Assembly (NCBI RefSeq): GCF_031885415.1
Contig: NZ_CP116871.1
Location: forward strand, 1,488,001 to 1,552,000
Source of the DNA: Microbacterium forte
GTDB lineage: Bacteria > Actinomycetota > Actinomycetes > Actinomycetales > Microbacteriaceae
Length of the DNA: 64,000 nt
Reading direction: 5' to 3'
The position numbers were made by a program, and so were the translations under genes. The notes under the pieces were generated by a model that was not told where the DNA came from, did no database searches, and was given only the letters and a program-made list of their open reading frames with translations. Positions 29,333 to 37,654 of the stretch are shown piece after piece; within the stretch, counting starts at the first letter, position 1, and each line of letters begins with the position of its first letter.

Positions 29333-30310
29333 ATGGACTTCGGAAGCATCTTCTCGAACACAGCCGCTTATCTGTTCAGCCCCGTCACCCTGGCGTACGC
29401 TCTGGCGGCGACCGGTCTGGCCGTGCACTTCGGATACGCGGGACTCCTCAACTTCGGTATGGCCGCCTTCATGGCCATCGGCGGGTACGGCTACGCCATC
29501 TCGGTGCTGACCTTCGGTCTCCCCTGGTGGATCGGCATGCTGATCGGCCTGCTCGGCGGCGCGCTGTTCGCCGTCCTCCTCGGCATCCCGACGCTGCGGC
29601 TGCGAGCCGACTACCTCGCCATCGCGACGATCGCGGCCGGTGAGATCGTGCGGCTGCTCTTCACCACCCAGATCTTCGACGAGTACACCAACTCGGCCGA
29701 CGGTCTCGCGCAGTTCAACGGCGGGTTCCGCGACGCCAACCCCTTCCCACCGGGCACCTACGGGTTCGGGCCGTGGACCTACAGCGCGAACGACCTGTGG
29801 AACCGCGTGTTCGGACTCCTCGTGCTGCTCGTCGCGATCCTGCTGGTCTGGTCGCTCATGCGCAGCCCGTGGGGGCGCGTGCTCAAGGGCATCCGTGAGG
29901 ACGAGGACGCCGTGCGCTCGCTCGGCAAGAACGTCTTCGCCTACAAGATGCAGGCGCTCGTGGTCGGTGGTGTGATCGGCGCGGCCGGAGGGATCGTGTT
30001 CGTCCTCCCGTCGGCTGTGGTCCCCGGCAGCTACACGACCTCGCTCACGTTCTTCCTGTGGACCGCCCTGCTGCTCGGTGGAGCAGCCACGGTGTTCGGC
30101 CCGACGCTGGGCGCGATCCTCTTCTGGGTCGTGTTCGCGTTCATGGCCAACCTGCTGCCGTCCATGGCGAAGGCGGGAATCCTGCCGATGTCCGACAGCC
30201 AGGCCTCGACCCTGGTGTTCATCTTCGTCGGCATCGCCCTGATGCTGCTCGTGATCTTCCGACCTCAGGGCATCCTCGGAGACAAGAGGGAGATGACCTT
30301 TGTCAAATGA
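29333..30310 (+). CDS. livM: branched-chain amino acid ABC transporter permease
   Basis: A 325-residue LivM-type permease with about eight to ten helices. The motif GYAGLLNFGMAAFMAIGGYG (residues 34-53) and the cytoplasmic loop LKGIREDEDAVRSLGKNVFAYK identify the family. The open frame extends upstream through livH, but the ATG at 29333 begins the conserved protein five bases after the livH stop. It pairs with the LivH-type subunit. The end overlaps the start of the ATPase gene by 11 bases. Confidence 0.94.
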   Translation: MDFGSIFSNTAAYLFSPVTLAYALAATGLAVHFGYAGLLNFGMAAFMAIGGYGYAISVLTFGLPWWIGMLIGLLGGALFAVLLGIPTLRLRADYLAIATIAAGEIVRLLFTTQIFDEYTNSADGLAQFNGGFRDANPFPPGTYGFGPWTYSANDLWNRVFGLLVLLVAILLVWSLMRSPWGRVLKGIREDEDAVRSLGKNVFAYKMQALVVGGVIGAAGGIVFVLPSAVVPGSYTTSLTFFLWTALLLGGAATVFGPTLGAILFWVVFAFMANLLPSMAKAGILPMSDSQASTLVFIFVGIALMLLVIFRPQGILGDKREMTFVK

Positions 30311-31322
30311 ACTGACCCCCGACGAGAGCGCCGAGACGGCGCCCGCAACCGGGAGCATCCGACGCCCCAAGACCACCGGTCTCGCGAAGGGCCCCGCGGC
30401 CCCCGGCGTGCCGAAGGTCGACCCGATCCTCGTGGCAGACGCCGTGCAGCGACGCTTCGGCGGCCTGACCGCCGTCGACGTCGATCACGTCGAGATCCCG
30501 CGTGGCGCGATCACCGCGCTGATCGGTCCGAACGGCGCGGGCAAGACGACGCTGTTCAACCTGCTGTGCGGGTTCGACAAACCCAACGCAGGCACCTGGT
30601 CGTTCGACGGGGTGAGCCTCTCGGGCGTCCCCTCGTTCAAGGTGGCGCGCATGGGACAGGTGCGCACGTTCCAGCTGACCAAGTCGCTGTCGCTCCTCAC
30701 GGTGCTCGAGAACATGAAGCTCGGGGCTCCGGGGCAGCGCGGCGAGGGCTTCTGGTCGAGCCTCTTCCCGTTCCTGTGGCGCAAGCAGGACCAGGAGATC
30801 GAGGGCAAGGCGCGCGAGCTGCTCGCCCGCTTCAAGCTCGACGCCAAGGAGAAGGACTTCGCCGCATCGCTCTCGGGCGGGCAGCGCAAGCTCCTCGAGA
30901 TGGCCCGCGCTCTGATGAGCGACCCGACCCTGGTGATGCTCGACGAGCCGATGGCCGGTGTCAACCCGGCCCTCACGCAGTCGCTGCTCGACCACATCCT
31001 CGATCTCAAGGGCCTCGGGATGACCGTGCTGTTCGTCGAGCACGACATGCACATGGTCCGCCACATCGCGGACTGGGTCGTGGTCATGGCGGAGGGTCGC
31101 ATCGTCGCCGAGGGACCCCCGGACGAGGTCATGGAAGACCCCGCGGTGGTCGACGCCTACCTCGGCGCGCACCAGGATCTCGATCTCGGTGCCGTCACCG
31201 GTCGCATCCCCGTGATCGAGAATGCCGCAGCCGCCAAGCTCCGCGAGCAGATCGAAGCAGAAGCCGAGGCGGAGCTCGAAGCGACGAGCACCCGCGATTC
31301 CGACCAGAAGGGCACCGCATGA
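30300..31322 (+). CDS. livG: branched-chain amino acid ABC transporter ATP-binding protein
   Basis: A 340-residue ATPase with Walker A GPNGAGKT (about residue 79), Q-loop FQLTKSL, signature LSGGQRK, Walker B LVMLDEP and the LivG-specific switch VEHDMHMV. About 40 extra residues precede the domain and an Ala/Glu-rich tail follows. The start appears to be TTG at 30300, inside the end of livM, with GGGAG upstream. It drives the transporter together with the LivF-type protein that overlaps its stop by four bases. Confidence 0.94.
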   Translation: MSNELTPDESAETAPATGSIRRPKTTGLAKGPAAPGVPKVDPILVADAVQRRFGGLTAVDVDHVEIPRGAITALIGPNGAGKTTLFNLLCGFDKPNAGTWSFDGVSLSGVPSFKVARMGQVRTFQLTKSLSLLTVLENMKLGAPGQRGEGFWSSLFPFLWRKQDQEIEGKARELLARFKLDAKEKDFAASLSGGQRKLLEMARALMSDPTLVMLDEPMAGVNPALTQSLLDHILDLKGLGMTVLFVEHDMHMVRHIADWVVVMAEGRIVAEGPPDEVMEDPAVVDAYLGAHQDLDLGAVTGRIPVIENAAAAKLREQIEAEAEAELEATSTRDSDQKGTA

Positions 31323-32086
31323 GCGCCGCCACCCCCGCAGCGTCGTCGCCGTCACCCGACGACATCGTCGTCGAGCTCAAGGACGTGCACGCCGGATACC
31401 TCCCCGGAGTGAACATCCTCAACGGCGCGAACCTGGTCGCACGTCAAGGAGAGCTGATCGGCATCATCGGCCCCAACGGCGCGGGCAAGTCGACCCTGCT
31501 GAAGGCGATCTTCGGCATGGTCAACATCCGCGGCGGCGACGTCACCCTGAACGGGGACAGCATCGTCGGGTTGAAGGCAGACAAGCTCGTCAAACGCGGC
31601 GTCGCCTTCGTGCCGCAGACGAACAACGTCTTCCCCTCGCTCTCGATCGAGGAGAACCTGCAGATGGGGCTCTATCAGAACCCCAAGATCTACGCAGAGC
31701 GCCTCGAGTTCGTCACCGGCATCTTCGCCGAGCTCGGCAAGCGCCTCAAGCAGCGCGCGGGCTCGCTCTCGGGCGGTGAGCGCCAGATGGTGGCGATGTC
31801 GCGGGCGCTCATGATGGACCCGTCGGTGCTGCTGCTCGACGAGCCCTCCGCCGGCCTCTCCCCCGTGCGCCAGGACGACGCGTTCATCCGCGTCTCCGAC
31901 ATCAACAAGGCGGGAGTGACCACGATCATGGTCGAGCAGAACGCACGTCGCTGCCTGCAGATCTGCGACCGCGGCTACGTGCTCGACCAGGGCAAGGACG
32001 CGTACGAGGGCACAGGGCGCGACCTGCTGAACGATCCGAAGGTCATCGGCCTCTACCTCGGCACGCTCGGCACCGACGCCGCCTGA
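31319..32086 (+). CDS. livF: branched-chain amino acid ABC transporter ATP-binding protein
   Basis: A 255-residue ATPase with Walker A GPNGAGKS, the LivF-type PQTNNVFPSLSIEENL stretch, signature LSGGERQM, Walker B LLLDEPSAGLSP and switch VEQNARR. The ATG at 31319 overlaps the livG stop (ATGA). Last gene of the operon, followed by a strong hairpin. Confidence 0.95.
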   Translation: MSAATPAASSPSPDDIVVELKDVHAGYLPGVNILNGANLVARQGELIGIIGPNGAGKSTLLKAIFGMVNIRGGDVTLNGDSIVGLKADKLVKRGVAFVPQTNNVFPSLSIEENLQMGLYQNPKIYAERLEFVTGIFAELGKRLKQRAGSLSGGERQMVAMSRALMMDPSVLLLDEPSAGLSPVRQDDAFIRVSDINKAGVTTIMVEQNARRCLQICDRGYVLDQGKDAYEGTGRDLLNDPKVIGLYLGTLGTDAA

Positions 32087-32090
32087 GGCG

Positions 32091-32146
32091 GCAGACAGAG
32101 AGAGAGGGGCGGATGCTGCGGCATCCCGCCCCTTCTCTCTGTCTGC
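32091..32146 (+). terminator. liv operon terminator
   Basis: Two 26-base arms separated by a TGCG loop, complementary except for two single-base slips. Begins four bases after the livF stop. Confidence 0.85.
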
Positions 32147-32238
32147 GGCTCTGTCCGGGTCTCAGTCCGGGCCTGCGGGACGGGGAGGGTCGGCCACGCC
32201 CGGTGACCCCGTGGCCTTCGCAGATGCTCGGGACACGA

Positions 32239-32271
32239 CGAAGGCCCCGGATGCTGAATCCGGGGCCTTCG
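32239..32271 (-). terminator. terminator of the amino-acid-binding protein gene
   Basis: A perfect 14-bp stem with a 5-base loop immediately downstream of the minus-strand binding-protein gene. With the previous hairpin it insulates the convergent transcripts. Confidence 0.85.
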
Positions 32272-32278
32272 CTCGTGA

Positions 32279-33553
32279 TCAGTTGGTGCGGGAGATCAGG
32301 TTCTCGGCGTCGTACACGTACGTGCCGATCGAGGCGCCCTGCGGGTCGCCGTTCTCGTCGAACGTGATCTCGCCCGAGTATCCGTCGTAGTCGGCCGTGC
32401 CGCCTCCGTTGATGATCTCGGCGCAGTCGGCGAAGCTGGTGCACTTCTCTCCGTCGCCGGTGCCACCCGAGACCTCAGCCATCTTCGCTGCGATGTCCGC
32501 GCCCTCGGTCGAGCCGGCCGCGAGCGACGCGAGCGAGACGAGCACGACGGCGTCGTACGCCTCAGCCGCGTAGGTGAAGTCGTTGACCTCGGGGTTGCCC
32601 TCGCCGGTCCAGTACGCCTGCAGACGGTCGGTGAAGTCATCCTCGAGTGCCGGGCCGGGCTTGGTGCCCTGTGCGCCCTCGAGCGAGAACGGGAAGTTCG
32701 TGTCGGGCGAAGAGCCGTAGTCCGACAGGTTTCCGTCGACGAGGTAGAACTTGTCCGGCGAGATGCCCGCGTTCACGAGCAGCGGCGCGATCGTCTTGAA
32801 CTGGTCGAACGACACGATCGCGACGGCGTCGGGGTTCTGCGCCTTGATGGTCTCGACCTGTGCGTCGAACTGACCGTCACCGACGTTGTACGACGCGTCG
32901 GCCACGACCTCGCCACCCGCGTTCTCGAACGTCGACTTGATGTTCTCGAAGAGACCGGTGCCGTAGGCGTCGTTCTGGTAGATCACGCCGAGGGTCTTGT
33001 GCCCGTCTTCGGCGATCAGGTTGCCGAGGACCTCGCCCTGCAGCAGGTCGCTGGGAGCGGTGCGGAAGTAGAGTCCGTTGTCGTCCCAGTCGGTGAAGTC
33101 GGGGCCGGTGTTCGAGGCCGAGATCTGGAGGATGCCTGCGCTGACGTTGCCGTCGAGGATCAGACGCGAGACGCCGGACGCCGCGGCACCGACGATGGCC
33201 GTGACGCCTGCGCTCTGCAGCTTGCTGATCGACGTCTCGTAGGCCTTGGTGTCGGTGTCGCCCTCGTCTTCGGCCGTCAGGTTGATCGTGATACCTGCAG
33301 CAGCGTCGTTGACCTCCTTGACGGCGAGGCCGACGCCGGATTCCATGGGCGGGCCGAGGAACGACAGCGAACCGGTCTGCGGCAGCAGCGAGCCGAGCTC
33401 GAGCGTGAGGTCGGCCGTCGATCCGCCGCCTCCGCCGTCGGACGGCTCCTCGGAGGGCGTGCTGCTGCAGCCTGCGACGACGATCGCCGAGGCGCTCAGC
33501 AGCGCGACTCCTGCGAGAATCTTGGCGCTGCGCGAGCGCGTGAATGCGGTCAT
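32279..33553 (-). CDS. livK: branched-chain amino acid-binding lipoprotein
   Basis: A 424-residue type 1 periplasmic-binding-fold protein with a lipoprotein signal and lipobox VVAGC (Cys29), a Gly-rich linker, and the LELGSLLPQTGSLSFLGPP opening of Leu/Ile/Val-binding proteins. It presents amino acids to the LivHMGF transporter encoded convergently next to it. The start is ATG 33553 with AAGGGAG four bases upstream. The frame continues upstream antisense to rarD without sense. The genes have their own promoters, so binding protein and channel may be expressed at different levels. Confidence 0.93.
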   Translation of the reverse strand: MTAFTRSRSAKILAGVALLSASAIVVAGCSSTPSEEPSDGGGGGSTADLTLELGSLLPQTGSLSFLGPPMESGVGLAVKEVNDAAAGITINLTAEDEGDTDTKAYETSISKLQSAGVTAIVGAAASGVSRLILDGNVSAGILQISASNTGPDFTDWDDNGLYFRTAPSDLLQGEVLGNLIAEDGHKTLGVIYQNDAYGTGLFENIKSTFENAGGEVVADASYNVGDGQFDAQVETIKAQNPDAVAIVSFDQFKTIAPLLVNAGISPDKFYLVDGNLSDYGSSPDTNFPFSLEGAQGTKPGPALEDDFTDRLQAYWTGEGNPEVNDFTYAAEAYDAVVLVSLASLAAGSTEGADIAAKMAEVSGGTGDGEKCTSFADCAEIINGGGTADYDGYSGEITFDENGDPQGASIGTYVYDAENLISRTN

Positions 33554-33574
33554 GATGCTCCCTTGCGTGACTGG

Positions 33575-33593
33575 CCGTGGATTGTGACCACGG
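33575..33593. promoter_or_regulatory. inverted repeat in the leader of the binding-protein gene
   Basis: CCGTGG and CCACGG separated by seven bases, 22 bases before the start codon. It could be an operator or a small leader hairpin. A TAGTGT -10 candidate lies at 33606-33611. Confidence 0.35.
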
Positions 33594-33696
33594 TCGGGTG
33601 CTCTAACACTAGGACTGAAAGGCTTCGCGTAGGGGTCGCCGATGTTTCGGTGCGTTAACGATCCGACACCGAGTTCCGCAGGCGTGAACCGGAGGT

Positions 33697-34635
33697 TCAG
33701 ACCAGTGCCGGCTGAGCGATCCGACGCCCTCGCCGCGCGGCGAGCAGCAGGTCGATCACGAACACCAGGATCGCGACCCAGACGATGATGAACCCCGCCC
33801 ACCGCTCGGGCGGCATCGGTTCGCCGAGCACGACCGCACCGATGATGAACTGCATGATCGGCGTGATGAACTGGATCATCCCGATGACGGTCAGGTTGAT
33901 GCGTCGGGTGCCGGCGGCGAACAGCAGCAGCGGCACCGCCGTCGCCACTCCCGCGAATGCGAGGAGCACCGCGTGCCAGACGCCGTGGGAGCCCATCGTG
34001 ATCCCGTCGGGGGTGGCGGCGACGAGGATCAGCTGCACGACGGCGATCGGGATCAGCCAGAACGACTCGAGGGTGAGTCCGCTGACCGCGTCGACTGCGG
34101 GGCCGATCTTCTTCTTGATGAGTCCGTAGACCCCGAACGAGGCCGTCAGCGAGAGAGCGATCCACGGGAACTCGCCGTAGAAGAGGACGATCACGATCAC
34201 CGCGACGGCGGCGATGCCGATCGCGGCCCACTGCAGCCTGCGGATGCGCTCCTTGAGCACGAACACCCCGAGGAGCACCGTCGTGATCGGGTTGATGAAA
34301 TACCCGAGGCTCGTCTCGACGATGTTCTCCGAGAGGGTGCCGATGAGGAACACCTGCCAGTTGACGTAGATCAGGACGCCGGCGAGAGCAGTCCATGCCA
34401 GCAGCCTCGGCTGCCGGATGATCGCGCCGAACGCCGCCCAGCCGCGCATCACGGTGAGAAGCAGAAGACAGAAGACGAGCGACAGCAGCACCCGCCACGC
34501 GACGACCTCCCACGGCCCCGTGGGTGCGAGCAGAAGGAAGTAGAGGGGCAGCACGCCCCAGAGCAGATACGCACCCCCTGCGTACGCGACTCCCGCCGTC
34601 TGAGTGGCTCGGGAGGCGGCGTTCGTCGGGGTCAC
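33697..34635 (-). CDS. rarD: EamA family transporter RarD
   Basis: A 312-residue membrane protein with ten hydrophobic segments in two five-helix EamA repeats. GGAYLLWGVLPLYF near residue 20 and NWQVFLIGTLSENIVETSLGYFINP (about 93-117) match the RarD subfamily. Substrate is unproven. Relatives export amino acids or metabolites or are linked to chloramphenicol sensitivity. The GTG start at 34635 follows a TAGGGT box at six bases, so the mRNA is probably leaderless. Confidence 0.9.
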   Translation of the reverse strand: MTPTNAASRATQTAGVAYAGGAYLLWGVLPLYFLLLAPTGPWEVVAWRVLLSLVFCLLLLTVMRGWAAFGAIIRQPRLLAWTALAGVLIYVNWQVFLIGTLSENIVETSLGYFINPITTVLLGVFVLKERIRRLQWAAIGIAAVAVIVIVLFYGEFPWIALSLTASFGVYGLIKKKIGPAVDAVSGLTLESFWLIPIAVVQLILVAATPDGITMGSHGVWHAVLLAFAGVATAVPLLLFAAGTRRINLTVIGMIQFITPIMQFIIGAVVLGEPMPPERWAGFIIVWVAILVFVIDLLLAARRGRRIAQPALV

Positions 34636-34641
34636 CGCACA

Positions 34642-34647
34642 ACCCTA
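34642..34647 (-). promoter_or_regulatory. -10 box, probable leaderless start of rarD
   Basis: TAGGGT on the minus strand, six bases before GTG 34635. Confidence 0.55.
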
Positions 34648-34735
34648 TGCCCGTCGGTGAGCGGCATCGCACCCGAAGCCGTCGCCGACCGGACATTGGC
34701 AGGAATCGATGCAACGGTGGCGCCTCCCCGGCCGT

Positions 34736-36151
34736 TCAGCGGCCTCGCCGACCCCTGAGCACGACCGCGACGAGGAGGGCGGTCGAGAGCGCCATCGCCG
34801 CATTGAGTCCGATCGCCATCTGCAGCCCGGCGAGAAGACCCGCGGCGGCGAACGCCGCGACCACAGCCGCCATCACCGGCGTGCCCAGTGCGATGCCCAC
34901 CTGCTGGCTCATCGTGACGAGACCGGTCGCCAGGCCCTGCTGTTCAGAGGGAACCGACCCCGTCGCCGTCACGACATAGCCGACGATGGCCACGAGGTTC
35001 GCCACGCCACCGAGGAACGTCAGAACGAGGAGCGGAATCGCCCAGGCATGCTCGTCCGATGCGAAGGCGAGCGGGAACGTGGCGCCGGCCTGCACGATCA
35101 GCCCGACGACGATCGCGCGCGACGATCCGACCCTTCCGATGACGCGGGGCGCGAGAAGGCCACCGAGCACGGTGCCGATACCGAGCACTCCGAGCATGAG
35201 TCCGGCAGCGATCGGGGTGTACCCGAGGATCTCCTGCAGATAGATGGTCAGCAGGAAGACGAGTGACGTCTCAGTGGCGAAGGCGAGGAGACCGGCGAGG
35301 TTGCCCCAGGCGATCTCCCCTCTCCTCAGCAGCGAAGGTGCGATGAGCGGTTCGATCGCTCTCTTCTCGGCGAGCGCGAACAACACGAAGAACACCGCGG
35401 AGACCCCGAGCGGCATCCACGTGCCCGGTTCGCCCCAGCCGACGCGCCCCGCGGAGTCGATGCCGAAGACGAGTGCCACCAGAGCGGCTGTCACGGTGAT
35501 CGCGCCGACGACATCGAGCCGAGCCCGTGCGACGCGACGCGGCTCGTGAAGGACGAACGCCCCGACGAGCAGGGCTGCAGCGGCCATCGCGACGTTGACG
35601 AAGAACGCCCAGCGCCACGAGACGCCTCCGGTGAGCAGCCCGCCGAGCACCGCTCCCGACGTGAAGCCCGCCGCCATGAGCGCACCGTTGAGCCCGAGCG
35701 CCCGCGAGCGCGCCCGCCCCTCGGGGAACATCGTGGTCATCAGCGCGAGAGCCGCCGGAGTGACCATCGCCGTCGCGACGCCCTGGCCGACGCGGGCGGC
35801 CAGGAGAACACCCGGTGTGGTCGCGAGTCCGCCGACGACCGATGCCGCACCGAGCAGCGCGAGCCCGGCGATGAACAGTCGTTTGCGCCCGAGCAGATCG
35901 GCCACCCGCCCGAAGAACAGGGTGAACGACGCGGCGCACACCGCGAACGCGGTCACGATCCACTGGAGCGACGCGGTGTCGAACCCCAGTTCCCGCCCGA
36001 TCGGAGGCAGCGCGACGTTGAGGATCGAGAAGTCCACGGCGAGGGTGAAGTTCGCCGTCAGAAGGACGCCCATGGCGAGCGCCTGCGACGGGGTGAAGCG
36101 ATCGGTCGCCTGCGGCGCCGTGGCGGGGAGAGTCGAGTCGGAATGAGTCAC
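34736..36151 (-). CDS. MFS transporter, DHA2-type drug exporter
   Basis: A 471-residue protein with about 14 hydrophobic segments. Family motifs are DFSILNVALPPIGRELG (motif D1), GRVADLLGRKRLF (motif A) and the helix-5 antiporter motif in GALMAAGFTSGAVLGGLLTG. It probably exports toxic compounds using the proton gradient. The start is taken as GTG 36151 (THSDSTLPATAP), since a longer frame would run into the divergent regulator gene. The 102-base gap to the XRE regulator on the other strand implies control by that regulator. Confidence 0.88.
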   Translation of the reverse strand: MTHSDSTLPATAPQATDRFTPSQALAMGVLLTANFTLAVDFSILNVALPPIGRELGFDTASLQWIVTAFAVCAASFTLFFGRVADLLGRKRLFIAGLALLGAASVVGGLATTPGVLLAARVGQGVATAMVTPAALALMTTMFPEGRARSRALGLNGALMAAGFTSGAVLGGLLTGGVSWRWAFFVNVAMAAAALLVGAFVLHEPRRVARARLDVVGAITVTAALVALVFGIDSAGRVGWGEPGTWMPLGVSAVFFVLFALAEKRAIEPLIAPSLLRRGEIAWGNLAGLLAFATETSLVFLLTIYLQEILGYTPIAAGLMLGVLGIGTVLGGLLAPRVIGRVGSSRAIVVGLIVQAGATFPLAFASDEHAWAIPLLVLTFLGGVANLVAIVGYVVTATGSVPSEQQGLATGLVTMSQQVGIALGTPVMAAVVAAFAAAGLLAGLQMAIGLNAAMALSTALLVAVVLRGRRGR

Positions 36152-36253
36152 GCTGCTCAGACTCCGCCCGGCGGCACGGGGCAACCAGTCCCCTCTCGTG
36201 ACTAGCACCGCCAGGGACAGGCTGCGCGTGCGGCGGTCGTGGAGAATGGCTCC

Positions 36254-37129
36254 ATGGATCCGCACCCCGCGTTCACCAGGCCGATCGCCTCAGAACGGCC
36301 GGTGACCGAGCTCGGCGAGTTCCTGCGCTCCCGGCGGGATCGCGTCACCCCCGACGACGTCGGGGTTGCCAGCTTCGGCCGTCGCAGGGTTCCGGGCCTC
36401 CGTCGCGAAGAGCTCGCACGACTCGCCGGGGTCTCGGTCACCTACCTGACCCGCTTGGAGCAGGGCCAGTCGCAGAACGCATCCGACGCGGTCATCGACA
36501 GTCTCGCCCGCGCGCTCCAGCTCGATGCCGACGAGCATACGCATCTCCGAGCGCTCGCACGCCCGCGATCAGCCGCTCCCCGCCGTCCCCGAAAGACCGA
36601 GCAGCCGCATCGAGGCGCCTCGCAACTGCTGCACGCCATGGGAGTTCCTGCTGTGCTGCTGGGCCGTTTCAACGACATCCTCGACTGGAACAGCGCCGGC
36701 CACCTTCTGATGGCGGGCCACATCGAGGTCGATGCGCCGTCTCGGCCGGCCGGGCGCCCCAACCACCTCCGGATGCTGTTCCTCGATCCGCACACACGAG
36801 ACCTGTACGCCGACTGGAACGAAGAGGCCGCGTTGGCCGTGGCATCGCTGCGCTACGTCGCCGCACGATTCGTCGACGACCGACAGCTCGCCGAACTCAT
36901 CGGCGAGCTCAGCCTGAGCAGTCCCGACTTCGCGAAGCTCTGGGCCGGACACATGGTCAAGCTCTGCACGAGCGGCAGCAAGCGCTTCCGCCATCCTGTC
37001 GTCGGCGAACTCACGCTCGGCTACGAGGTCCTTCACCTACCCGAGGGAGATGGCCAGCGGATCCTCGCATACAGTGCGGCTCCCGGCAGCGCTGCCGCGG
37101 CGGCCGTCGATCTGCTCCAGTCGCGCTGA
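36254..37129 (+). CDS. XRE-family regulator with MmyB-like ligand domain
   Basis: A 291-residue regulator. An N-terminal helix-turn-helix (about residues 15-85) carries GLRREELARLAGVSVTYLTRLEQG, the wording of the MmyB-like actinobacterial group. The C-terminal domain (about 110-285) matches the MmyB-type ligand-binding fold with a DWNSAG and NHLRMLFLDPHTRDLYADW core. It likely represses the divergent MFS exporter until a hydrophobic ligand binds. The ATG at 36254 lies six bases after GAGAAT, a one-mismatch version of the leaderless -10 seen elsewhere here. Confidence 0.9.
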   Translation: MDPHPAFTRPIASERPVTELGEFLRSRRDRVTPDDVGVASFGRRRVPGLRREELARLAGVSVTYLTRLEQGQSQNASDAVIDSLARALQLDADEHTHLRALARPRSAAPRRPRKTEQPHRGASQLLHAMGVPAVLLGRFNDILDWNSAGHLLMAGHIEVDAPSRPAGRPNHLRMLFLDPHTRDLYADWNEEAALAVASLRYVAARFVDDRQLAELIGELSLSSPDFAKLWAGHMVKLCTSGSKRFRHPVVGELTLGYEVLHLPEGDGQRILAYSAAPGSAAAAAVDLLQSR

Positions 37130-37166
37130 ATCCGGCCGCGGTCGTCTGACACGGTCCGGACACGCA

Positions 37167-37201
37167 GGAAGGCCCGGATGCGTGATGCATCCGGGCCTTC
37201 C
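37167..37201. terminator. bidirectional terminator between XRE regulator and groES
   Basis: A perfect 15-bp stem with a GTGAT loop between two convergent genes. It ends groES transcription with no groEL following. Confidence 0.88.
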
Positions 37202-37213
37202 GAAGACGTTGTC

Positions 37214-37510
37214 TCAGCGGACGACGACTGCGAGCACGTCGCGAGCCGACAGGACGAGGTACTCGTCTGCGCCGAACTTCACCTCGGTGCCGCCGTACTT
37301 GCTGTAGAGAACACGGTCGCCCACGGCGACGTCGAGCGGAACGCGGTTGCCGTTGTCATCGATGCGGCCGGGGCCCACGGCCACGACCTCGCCCTCCTGG
37401 GGCTTCTCCTTGGCGGTGTCGGGGATGACCAGGCCACTCGCGGTGGTCTGCTCTGCCTCGACCTGCTTGATGACGATGCGATCCTCGAGCGGCTTGATGG
37501 AAACCGACAC
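37214..37510 (-). CDS. groES: co-chaperonin GroES
   Basis: A 98-residue Hsp10 protein. [34 protein letters not shown] includes the mobile loop (about residues 17-34) that docks on GroEL, and [13 protein letters not shown] near 68-80 is typical. It caps the GroEL chamber during protein folding. The gene is followed by a terminator and not by groEL, so groEL is encoded elsewhere. Two CIRCE-type operators upstream indicate HrcA repression and heat-shock induction. Confidence 0.98.
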   Translation of the reverse strand: MSVSIKPLEDRIVIKQVEAEQTTASGLVIPDTAKEKPQEGEVVAVGPGRIDDNGNRVPLDVAVGDRVLYSKYGGTEVKFGADEYLVLSARDVLAVVVR

Positions 37511-37548
37511 GGTCTACCTCTTCTTTCTTGACGCTGACAGGAAGACTT

Positions 37549-37575
37549 TTCGCACTCTCAACCCGAGAGTGCTAA
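37549..37575. promoter_or_regulatory. CIRCE element 1 (HrcA operator)
   Basis: TTCGCACTC and GAGTGCTAA separated by nine bases: one mismatch from the CIRCE consensus (TTAGCACTC-N9-GAGTGCTAA). It lies just downstream of the groES -10. Confidence 0.93.
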
Positions 37576-37578
37576 TTC

Positions 37579-37608
37579 AGTCTAGGCGCTCCGCTGGCAC
37601 TCACGCAA
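37579..37608 (-). promoter_or_regulatory. groES promoter
   Basis: Minus-strand -35 TTGCGT (37603-37608), 18-base spacer, -10 TAGACT (37579-37584). The -35 lies inside CIRCE 2 and the start region runs into CIRCE 1, so HrcA at either box would block polymerase. Confidence 0.7.
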
Positions 37609-37620
37609 TGCGAGTGCCAA
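37594..37620. promoter_or_regulatory. CIRCE-like element 2
   Basis: CTGGCACTC and GAGTGCCAA separated by nine bases, centred 45 bases from CIRCE 1. The core arms TGGCACTC/GAGTGCCA are perfect. It also lies 34 bases before the divergent methyltransferase start and could affect that gene. Confidence 0.8.
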
Positions 37621-37642
37621 TCGGACGAACTGACCGCCGCCC

Positions 37643-37648
37643 TAAGCT
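37643..37648 (+). promoter_or_regulatory. -10 box, probable leaderless start of the methyltransferase gene
   Basis: TAAGCT, six bases before GTG 37655. A purine-rich GGAGGC also touches the start codon but is too close to serve as a normal ribosome site. Confidence 0.55.
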
Positions 37649-37654
37649 GGAGGC

